A stretch of DNA of 7,280 bases, taken from NCBI GenBank assembly GCA_023135995.1, contig JAGLRY010000233.1, positions 1 through 7,280 of the forward strand, given 5' to 3'. Position numbers and translations under genes: made by a program. The notes under the pieces were generated by a model. That model had not been told where the DNA came from and did no database searches. It saw only the letters and a program-made list of their open reading frames with translations. Source of the stretch: Candidatus Aminicenantota bacterium. Its GTDB lineage: Bacteria > Acidobacteriota > Aminicenantia > Aminicenantales > Aminicenantaceae. Positions 1 to 5,580 of the stretch are shown here, piece after piece (the first letter of the stretch is position 1; each line of letters begins with the position of its first letter).

Positions 1-845
1 TCCGGAGAGATGCGGTCCGGATGTGTCACGATGCAGTTGGCTAGTGCCTGTGCACACTCGCACTTGGTGCCCCTGTCTTCAGGGAGCAAAGAGATCGTCT
101 TTTGTATGATGTTTTTTGCATTTTGAATGTTCAATCGCAAGTTTTCCAGGATCATTTCGATAGAGACTGTTTCTTCCGTTTCGTGCCAGACGTCGTAATC
201 TGTGACCAGGTTCATGGTGGAATAGCAGATCTCCGCTTCCCTGCACAGCTTGGCCTCTGTCACACTGGTCATGCCGATAACGTCGCAGCCCCACGACCGG
301 AAGATCTCAGATTCGGCTTTTGTGGAAAAAGAAGGACCTTCGATACAGATATAGGTCCCTCCAAGATGGCCCCTCACTCCCAGCTCCTGCCCTGCATCGA
401 ACAAAAGTCCGGAAAGTTCAGGACAGACGGGATGAGCAAAACCAACATGGGCGGCGATTCCCTCTCCGAAGAAGGAATTCTTCCTCCTTGTCCTATCAAA
501 AAATTGGTCGGCGAAGACGATATCCCTGGGTTGTATGTCCTCCTTGAGGGACCCGACACAATTGGTGGATATGACTCTTGTGACGCCGAGTGTTTTAAAT
601 CCATAGATGTTGGCCCTGTAGTTGATATCCGAAGGCGTAAGCGTATGCCCCTTGCCATGACGTGTGAGAAAGGCCACTCTTTTTCCCTCCAGCTTACCGA
701 TGATGTAGGAATCTGACGGCTTCCCAAAAGGTGTGTCGAGGTCGACTTTCTCGAAAACGTTGATGCCCTCGATCTCGTACAGGCCAGTCCCGCCAAGAAG
801 CCCGATATCAACCTGGGGGAGATTCTCTGAATTGGAAATCGTCAT
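1..845 (-). CDS. mtnP: S-methyl-5'-thioadenosine phosphorylase, 3' end cut by window edge
   Basis: This enzyme splits methylthioadenosine with phosphate into adenine and 5-methylthioribose-1-phosphate, the first step of methionine and adenine salvage from polyamine and related metabolism; it is cytosolic. Read from the ATG at 845, 281 codons are visible. Family signatures are GGTGLYE (about residues 18-24, phosphate loop), RHGKGH (62-67), NYRANI (75-80), IEGPSFSTKAES (168-179), GMT (191-193) and TDYD (215-218). The two Asp residues of TDYD mark MTA/6-aminopurine use rather than the Asn of guanine/hypoxanthine PNPs. Human MTAP is 283 residues; prokaryotic forms run slightly longer, so only about ten residues should be missing. 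The start is supported by AGGAGG at 855-850, four bases upstream. Cysteines at 141, 201, 207 and a C262-x-C264 motif resemble prokaryotic MTAPs. It is transcribed divergently from the sirtuin gene. PNP is the main alternative but is less likely given TDYD. Confidence 0.93.
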   Translation of the reverse strand, partial: MTISNSENLPQVDIGLLGGTGLYEIEGINVFEKVDLDTPFGKPSDSYIIGKLEGKRVAFLTRHGKGHTLTPSDINYRANIYGFKTLGVTRVISTNCVGSLKEDIQPRDIVFADQFFDRTRRKNSFFGEGIAAHVGFAHPVCPELSGLLFDAGQELGVRGHLGGTYICIEGPSFSTKAESEIFRSWGCDVIGMTSVTEAKLCREAEICYSTMNLVTDYDVWHETEETVSIEMILENLRLNIQNAKNIIQKTISLLPEDRGTKCECAQALANCIVTHPDRISP

Positions 846-900
846 GTCTCCTCCTTCTATTCTCTTCGGTCAAAGACTTTCATGCGTATTCGAGACTAAT

Positions 901-929
901 GGTATATAACTTAAGCAAAATCAAGTCAA
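901..929 (-). promoter_or_regulatory. Putative sigma70-type promoter for mtnP
   Basis: On the minus strand, TTGACT (929-924) is followed after exactly 17 bp by TATACC (906-901). This matches the -35 consensus at 5 of 6 bases and the -10 consensus at 4 of 6. Transcription would begin near 894, giving a leader of about 50 nt before the strong ribosome site and the ATG at 845. The leader is too short for a typical riboswitch. This is a pattern match only. Confidence 0.4.
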
Positions 930-945
930 GCATGTAACCGGTTTA

Positions 946-974
946 TTGAGTTTTGAGTGAAATTTGGTTATCCT
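946..974 (+). promoter_or_regulatory. Putative sigma70-type promoter for the sirtuin-led gene series
   Basis: TTGAGT (946-951) and TATCCT (969-974) are separated by 17 bp. Each matches its consensus at 4 of 6 positions. Transcription would begin near 981, just before AAGGAA and the ATG at 993. If correct, the earlier in-frame GTG (957) and ATG (975) of the sirtuin lie inside or upstream of the promoter and could not be used. This is a moderate match with no experimental support. Confidence 0.33.
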
Positions 975-992
975 ATGCGCAAGGAAATCGAT

Positions 993-1757
993 ATGGAAAT
1001 AAAGACGGAATTGGCTCCTTTGATCGACATCCTGCATAAAACAAAGCGAGTCGCTGTGCTTACAGGCGCAGGAATCTCCGCCGAGTCTGGAATTCCCACA
1101 TTCCGCGGAGAGGAGGGGCTCTGGAAGACATACCGGGCCGAAGAGCTTGCCACGCTATCCGCGTTCATCAAAGATCCCAGGCTCATCTGGGAATGGTACG
1201 ACTGGAGACGGGGGATCATCGGCTCCAAAGATTTTAATCCCGGGCACCAAGTTCTGGCCAGTTGGGAAAAACTCTTCCCGGCGTTCCACGTGATCACACA
1301 GAACATCGACGGTCTTCATCAAAAAGCCGGTTCATATAACATCCTGGAACTCCACGGAAACATCTGGAAACTCCGGTGTACCGAAGAAGAAACGATCACC
1401 GAAGATCATAACACCCCCCTCGGAGAGATCCCTCCTCATTGTCCTAATTGTGGCGCTCTCCTCAGGCCTCATGTTGTCTGGTTCGGTGAATCCCTGGATC
1501 CATCTATACTCCAAAGCGCTTTCGCTCTGAGCTCAAGCTGTGAAGTCATGTTCGTGGTCGGCACATCTGCAGTGGTTCAGCCCGCAGCTTCACTCCCTCT
1601 CTCAGCGGCTGATTCCGGTGCGACTGTTGTCGAGATTAACCCGGATCCCACCCCCATAACTCCGTATGCGGATTTTTCATTCCGGGGAAAAGCGGGTGAT
1701 ATTCTCCCCAGGATCGATGGAGAGTTATCTTTGATTAACCCCGTTGATGAGGAATGA
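993..1757 (+). CDS. cobB: Sir2-family NAD-dependent protein deacylase (CobB-like sirtuin)
   Basis: Sirtuins remove acyl groups from lysines using NAD, releasing nicotinamide and O-acyl-ADP-ribose. From the ATG at 993 the protein is 254 residues, normal for bacterial forms. Visible motifs are GAGIS (about 25-29), GIPTFRG (33-39), TQNIDGLH (102-109), catalytic His121 in ELHGN, the zinc segment C129...C150-x2-C153, VVWFGE (161-166), GTSAVVQPA (190-198) and EINP (214-217). WYDWRR supplies Tyr69-x2-Arg72, the acidic-acyl pocket signature of class III sirtuins such as SIRT5 and E. coli CobB, so desuccinylase or demalonylase activity is plausible. The canonical second zinc Cys (expected at 132) is Glu. 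The start at 993 is preferred because AAGGAA lies 7 bases upstream; in-frame GTG 957 and ATG 975 are alternatives lacking a good ribosome site. It is the first gene of the plus-strand series, 6 bp before larC. Confidence 0.93.
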   Translation: MEIKTELAPLIDILHKTKRVAVLTGAGISAESGIPTFRGEEGLWKTYRAEELATLSAFIKDPRLIWEWYDWRRGIIGSKDFNPGHQVLASWEKLFPAFHVITQNIDGLHQKAGSYNILELHGNIWKLRCTEEETITEDHNTPLGEIPPHCPNCGALLRPHVVWFGESLDPSILQSAFALSSSCEVMFVVGTSAVVQPAASLPLSAADSGATVVEINPDPTPITPYADFSFRGKAGDILPRIDGELSLINPVDEE

Positions 1758-1763
1758 GCTGAC

Positions 1764-2957
1764 ATGAAATTCGTCTACTTTGATGCTTTTTCGGGGCTGA
1801 GTGGGGACATGATCTTGGGAGCACTGTTGGACCTTGGCGTTCCACCCGACACATTCATCCAGAAAATGGCTGAGTTCGACCTCCCTGTGCATATCCGGGT
1901 CCAAGAGACAAAAAGATCTTCCCTCCGGGCGCTCAAGGTCGATGTCCACGTCCGGTCCAAAACAGAAAAGACACGGAAGTGGGCAGACGTGGAAAAACTC
2001 ATAGCAAACTCAACATTTACCGAATCCGTGAAGAACAACGCTCTACAGATATTCCAGAGGCTTTTCGAAGCAGAGGCTCATGTTCATGGCCATACATTTC
2101 AAAAAACACACCTTCACGAGGCAGGTGCAGATGATGCCATCATCGATATTGTGGGCAGTTGTTTCCTCTTTGAACAGCTGAACATCAGCAAGTTCTATGC
2201 GTCTCCATTGAACGTGGGACAAGGCTCTGTCAAAACATCCCACGGCATTCTCTCCGTTCCTCCACCGGCCGTGGCCGAGCTGCTGAAGGGGATTCCCGTC
2301 TACTCGGATTTTGTGAAACAGGAGCTCGTCACACCGACCGGTGCTGCGATCGTTTCCAGCGTTGTCGAAAAATTTTTGCCTTTTCCAGAACTCTGTTACG
2401 AAAAAGTGGGATGTGGCGCCGGTGGCAGGGATTTTCCCGACTTTCCAAACATCCTTCGGGTTTTCTATGGAGAGAGACAATCCACTGAAACAGACAGGGA
2501 CATCTATGTCATCGAAACCAATATCGATGATTCCACGCCTGAGATCCTTGCCAGTTTCTATGACAAGGCGTTTTCTCTTGGGGCGCTAGACGTTTATCTT
2601 ACGCCCGTCTTTATGAAGAAAAACAGGCTGGCCACCAAATTAACCCTTTTAGCCGAGCTTGATAAAATGGACACCTTAATGAGCGCCATATTTGAGGAGA
2701 CCAGCTCATTGGGTGTCAGATACTTTCCTGTCTCGAGACGAGTTCTCGAGCGCAAAATCGTAAAAGTCCGATTATTTGGCGAGGAGATCCCTGTTAAGGT
2801 TGCATTTAGCGGGCCAAAAGCTGTGAATATCCAACCGGAATTTTCAGACTGTTTGAAGCTGGCGCAGAAGAAAGATCTTCCCGTGAAACACGTCATGGAG
2901 CTTGTGAAGCAGAAGTACTTGACCCAAAATGAACGCAAAAAAAACTCTAGAAAATAA
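1764..2957 (+). CDS. larC: LarC, nickel insertion protein for the nickel-pincer nucleotide cofactor
   Basis: LarC is the CTP-dependent cyclometallase that inserts nickel into pyridinium-3,5-bisthiocarboxylic acid mononucleotide, completing the cofactor of lactate racemase (LarA) and related LarA-like racemases and epimerases. The 397-residue protein starts with YFDAFSGLSGDM, typical of the DUF111/LarC family. It continues with THLHEAGADDAIIDIVG (115-131, metal-binding region), LNVGQGSVKTSHG and LVTPTGAA. The C-terminal LarC2 portion runs from about residue 246, with ETNIDDSTPE, GALDVYLTP, FMKKNR and VNIQPE. In Lactobacillus plantarum larC is expressed through a programmed frameshift between larC1 and larC2; here both halves lie in one uninterrupted frame. 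AGGAA at 1750-1754 serves the ATG, within the end of the sirtuin gene. No larA, larB or larE is present in the window, so the substrate enzyme cannot be named. A His-rich linker found in some homologues is absent. Confidence 0.93.
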   Translation: MKFVYFDAFSGLSGDMILGALLDLGVPPDTFIQKMAEFDLPVHIRVQETKRSSLRALKVDVHVRSKTEKTRKWADVEKLIANSTFTESVKNNALQIFQRLFEAEAHVHGHTFQKTHLHEAGADDAIIDIVGSCFLFEQLNISKFYASPLNVGQGSVKTSHGILSVPPPAVAELLKGIPVYSDFVKQELVTPTGAAIVSSVVEKFLPFPELCYEKVGCGAGGRDFPDFPNILRVFYGERQSTETDRDIYVIETNIDDSTPEILASFYDKAFSLGALDVYLTPVFMKKNRLATKLTLLAELDKMDTLMSAIFEETSSLGVRYFPVSRRVLERKIVKVRLFGEEIPVKVAFSGPKAVNIQPEFSDCLKLAQKKDLPVKHVMELVKQKYLTQNERKKNSRK

Positions 2958-2991
2958 ACACCCGTGTGTTGGAAGGAATAACGGCTAGGAC

Positions 2992-3591
2992 ATGAAAAAG
3001 CAAAATAAAGTCAATGCTGAAACCATCGAAAAAGGCGTAAAACTTATCCTGGAAGGGATCGGTGAAGACCCCAAGAGGCCCGGCATCCATAGAACTCCGA
3101 AAAGAGTCGCCAGTATGTTCAAGGAAATCCTCGGGGGGCTGAGTGAAGATCCCGCCAAGCATATGCGGGTGATCCAGGACGAAAAACACGACGAGATGGT
3201 CCTGATCAAGAACATCCCTCTCTATTCCATGTGCGAACACCACCTCCTCCCCTTTGCCGGAGTCGCCCATGTGGCCTATATCCCGAAGGAGGGGCGGATC
3301 GTAGGCCTCAGCAAGATCGTCCGAGTCGTGGAGGCCTATGCCCGCAGACTCCAAGTGCAGGAGAGGCTGACCAAACAGATCGCCGACCTCATCGATCAGC
3401 GGCTGAAACCCCTCGGTGTGATGGTCGTGATCGAAGCAGAGCATATGTGTATGTCCATGAGAGGCCCGAAGAAACCAAAGTCATTGACCGTGACCTCAGC
3501 CGTGAGAGGCTCTTTCCGTACCAGCCATACCACACGAACAGAGGCGATGATCTTGATCAAAGGAGGAATCCCCAGTGGAAAAGAGCTCTAG
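2992..3591 (+). CDS. folE: GTP cyclohydrolase I (type IA)
   Basis: The enzyme converts GTP to 7,8-dihydroneopterin triphosphate plus formate, the entry step to tetrahydrofolate and, in some bacteria, to queuosine-type deazapurines; it forms cytosolic toroidal decamers. The 199-residue length is close to the bacterial norm. Motifs are GIHRTPKRVA (31-40), the zinc site MCEHHLLPF with Cys81 and His84, GRIVGLSKI (101-109), RRLQVQERLT (118-127), and AEHMCMSMRG (149-158) with His151 and the third zinc ligand Cys153. The end, RTEAMILI (182-189), matches the family's RxEFL segment. A purine-rich GGAAGGAA (2971-2978) precedes the ATG, with a spacing of 13 bases that is rather long. It lies 34 bp after larC, and its last 17 bases overlap metG, so it is probably cotranscribed. 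All zinc ligands are present, so it is the zinc-dependent form, not the zinc-independent type IB (FolE2). Confidence 0.96.
   Translation: MKKQNKVNAETIEKGVKLILEGIGEDPKRPGIHRTPKRVASMFKEILGGLSEDPAKHMRVIQDEKHDEMVLIKNIPLYSMCEHHLLPFAGVAHVAYIPKEGRIVGLSKIVRVVEAYARRLQVQERLTKQIADLIDQRLKPLGVMVVIEAEHMCMSMRGPKKPKSLTVTSAVRGSFRTSHTTRTEAMILIKGGIPSGKEL
3561..3566 (+). promoter_or_regulatory. Strong ribosome binding site fixing the metG GTG start
   Basis: AGGAGG inside the folE coding sequence sits 8 bases before the GTG at 3575. No in-frame ATG fits the family N-terminus, so this site decides the metG start. The 17-bp overlap with folE suggests coupled translation. Confidence 0.8.
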
Positions 3592-5509
3592 GGAGACCTT
3601 TTTCATAACGACCCCTATCTACTACGTGAACGATGTTCCTCATATCGGACATGCGTACACAACCATCATTGCCGATGCCCTCAGTCGATTCAAGAAACTC
3701 GCGGGGAAAGAGGTGTTTTTTCTCACAGGAACGGACGAGCACGGACAGAAGATCGAAAAATCAGCCGCAGAGAAAGGCCTAAAACCCCTTGAACTGGCAG
3801 ATCGGATGGTGGGACGGTTCAAGGACCTGTGGAACGAGCTGAATATCGAATACGATTACTTCATCCGCACCACCCAATCCTTCCATGAAAAAGGCGTGCA
3901 GAAGGTCTTCCAGACATTGAAGGACAAGGGGGATATCTACAAAGGCATATACGAGGGTTACTACTGTGTGAGCGATGAGAACTTTCTCTCCGAAGATGTC
4001 CCGCTGGAGGATGATGGATACAAAGTCTGTCCTGATTGCGGAAAAAAAGCGGGGAAAGTGTCTGAGGCGTGCTATTTCTTTAAACTGTCAGCCTACCAGG
4101 AAGACCTCCTAGAGTTTTATGAAAAAAATCCTGAGTTCGTACGACCTCAAAGCCGAATGAACGAGATCACGAGTTTTGTGCGACAGGGACTCAGGGACCT
4201 CAGCATAACCCGGACCACTGTCCAATGGGCCATTCCCGTTGCCGATGATCCCGAACACACCATTTATGTCTGGTTCGATGCTCTGCACAACTACCTGACA
4301 GGGATCGGGTATGATTGGAACAAGGATCTCTATGCAAAATTCTGGCCACCGACAGTGCATCTCATCGGGAAAGACATCCTCAGATTCCATGCCGTGTTCT
4401 GGCCCGCCTTTCTGATGGCCGCAGGTTTTCCGCTCCCGAAGACGGTTTTTGGTCACGGTTGGTGGCTCAAAGACGAGACAAAGATGTCTAAATCCAAGGG
4501 AAACGTCCTCGATCCTCACATCATTCTCAAAACTTTCGGGACAGATCCTCTCCGGTATTTTTTGCTCAGGGAGATCCCAATCGGTCTGGACGGGAATTTT
4601 TCCCATGAGGGATTTGTCCACAGAGTGAATTCCGACCTGGCCAACGACCTGGGGAATCTCTTACAGCGTACGCTGACAATGATCAGTAATTACTTCGGTG
4701 GAACGATCGAACACATGGATGAGGAAAGCCCCCAGGATGTCGCTCTAAGGACCGATATGGACTCCGTAAAGGAAATCGTGTTCAACCATTATGAGAATTA
4801 CGCCATAAACAGAGCACTGGAGGAGGTATGGGTGTACCTCAACTCGGTCAACAAATATCTCGCCGCAAATGAACCCTGGAAACTCGCCAAGGATGACACA
4901 CAAACAAACAGGCTGGCAAGAGTGCTCTACCAGGCCGCAGCCGCGATACGAGCCATCGCCTATTTGATCTACCCGGTTTTGCCTGATTCCGCAAAAAAAA
5001 TATGGGAATATCTCGGAGAACCCAGCCCTCTCACAGAAGAGACTTACAAAGATCTGGCTTTCAACAATTTTAAACTTGGTCAAAAGATACAAAAGCCCGA
5101 ACCGCTTTTTCCAAGGATCGGCCTGAAAGATTTTTTAGAAGAAAAGGAAACCGAGTCCAAGAAAGCCGTCAAGGAGGAAAAAATGGATATCATCAGTTTT
5201 CAAGAATTCAAGAGAATGGACCTGCGAGTCGGAGAGATACTGAATGCAGAACGTGTGGAGGGGACGGACAAACTTCTTAAGATCAACGTCAATATCGGAA
5301 GCGAACAAAGACAGATGGTGGCCGGGATCGCTGAGACCTATACGCCGGAAGACCTTATCGGGAAGAAACTCATCGTGATCGTGAATCTTCAACCCGCCGT
5401 CATCCGGGGCGTGGAATCGCAAGCCATGCTTCTCGCGGCAGAGATGGATGGAAAGGCCTATATTCCGTTTTTTGTCGAAGATCTCCCCGCAGGAGCGAAA
5501 GTCCTCTGA
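3575..5509 (+). CDS. metG: Methionyl-tRNA synthetase with C-terminal tRNA-binding domain
   Basis: MetRS is a class I synthetase that charges tRNA(Met), both initiator and elongator, with methionine. The 644-residue protein has a Rossmann catalytic domain (about 1-350) with PHIGHAYTT (HIGH at 23-26) and KMSKSKGN (303-310). The connective zinc-knuckle region spans about 125-170. An anticodon-binding helical domain follows (about 370-520, including NDLGNLLQRT and NEPWKLAK). A charged linker leads to a C-terminal OB-fold EMAP/Trbp111-like tRNA-binding domain (537-644, with DLRVGEI, TDKLLK and QMVAGIA). The start is GTG with AGGAGG 8 bases upstream. In the knuckle the first pair is C131-x2-D134 instead of CxxC, while C152-x2-C155 is intact and C166 is nearby. 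The linker contains an in-frame Shine-Dalgarno plus ATG that could yield the last domain alone. The stop overlaps a possible CTG start of the next gene. Confidence 0.98.
   Translation: MEKSSRETFFITTPIYYVNDVPHIGHAYTTIIADALSRFKKLAGKEVFFLTGTDEHGQKIEKSAAEKGLKPLELADRMVGRFKDLWNELNIEYDYFIRTTQSFHEKGVQKVFQTLKDKGDIYKGIYEGYYCVSDENFLSEDVPLEDDGYKVCPDCGKKAGKVSEACYFFKLSAYQEDLLEFYEKNPEFVRPQSRMNEITSFVRQGLRDLSITRTTVQWAIPVADDPEHTIYVWFDALHNYLTGIGYDWNKDLYAKFWPPTVHLIGKDILRFHAVFWPAFLMAAGFPLPKTVFGHGWWLKDETKMSKSKGNVLDPHIILKTFGTDPLRYFLLREIPIGLDGNFSHEGFVHRVNSDLANDLGNLLQRTLTMISNYFGGTIEHMDEESPQDVALRTDMDSVKEIVFNHYENYAINRALEEVWVYLNSVNKYLAANEPWKLAKDDTQTNRLARVLYQAAAAIRAIAYLIYPVLPDSAKKIWEYLGEPSPLTEETYKDLAFNNFKLGQKIQKPEPLFPRIGLKDFLEEKETESKKAVKEEKMDIISFQEFKRMDLRVGEILNAERVEGTDKLLKINVNIGSEQRQMVAGIAETYTPEDLIGKKLIVIVNLQPAVIRGVESQAMLLAAEMDGKAYIPFFVEDLPAGAKVL
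5172..5509 (+). other. Possible internal translation start giving a free tRNA-binding domain
   Basis: Inside metG, AGGAGG (5172-5177) lies 5 bases before an in-frame ATG at 5183. Translation from there would make a 108-residue protein (MDIISFQEF...), exactly the C-terminal tRNA-binding domain without the linker. Stand-alone relatives of this fold (Trbp111, CsaA, and separately encoded MetRS beta subunits) are established. The AGGAGG also encodes ordinary Lys-Glu-Glu linker residues, so chance is a real alternative. Confidence 0.3.
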
Positions 5510-5580
5510 AAACCATAGAGCGAAGACATTTTCTTAAGACGGTTTTTTCTGCAGTTGCGGGAATGGGGAGTCTTTCTGCC
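5506..5580 (+). other. Twin-arginine signal peptide coding segment upstream of the PqqB-like ATG
   Basis: Reading upstream in the frame of the PqqB-like gene gives LKTIERRHFLKTVFSAVAG and then MGSLSA. This has a Tat motif (R-R-x-F-L-K), a mildly hydrophobic core and a small-residue end that could be cut near SLSA. No ATG, GTG or TTG precedes it in this frame for at least 90 bases. Candidate starts are CTG at 5506, sharing bases with the metG TGA and 10 bases after AGGAG (5491-5495), or ATA at 5515, which would give the very typical opening M-E-R-R-H-F-L-K if it were ATG. This segment is best read as the true N-terminus of the following gene. Confidence 0.6.

Noticed and set aside
102..811. 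Open frames of 145-204 codons on both strands across the left edge
   Set aside because: They are out-of-frame shadows of mtnP, which matches its family along the whole length from 845 to the edge.
957..992. GTG at 957 or ATG at 975 as the sirtuin start
   Set aside because: Neither has a good ribosome site, the extra residues are not typical of the family, and 993 has AAGGAA at proper spacing. They remain possible.
2957..2970. AACAC/GTGTT hairpin directly after the larC stop
   Set aside because: A 5-bp stem without a following T-run; it cannot act as a terminator and folE follows closely.
2947..3444. 165-codon minus-strand frame opposite folE
   Set aside because: It mirrors folE codons, has no recognisable domain, and folE is unambiguous.
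4109..4621. 170-codon minus-strand frame opposite metG
   Set aside because: Antisense shadow of the MetRS catalytic domain; no family features.
5509..5546. AAAACC (5509-5514) pairing with GGTTTT (5541-5546), with an inner AAGA/TCTT stem, as a terminator after metG
   Set aside because: The outer stem is only 6 bp and AT-rich with a loop of about 26 nt, and the segment encodes the Tat signal in frame. It may be weak mRNA structure but is not a convincing intrinsic terminator.
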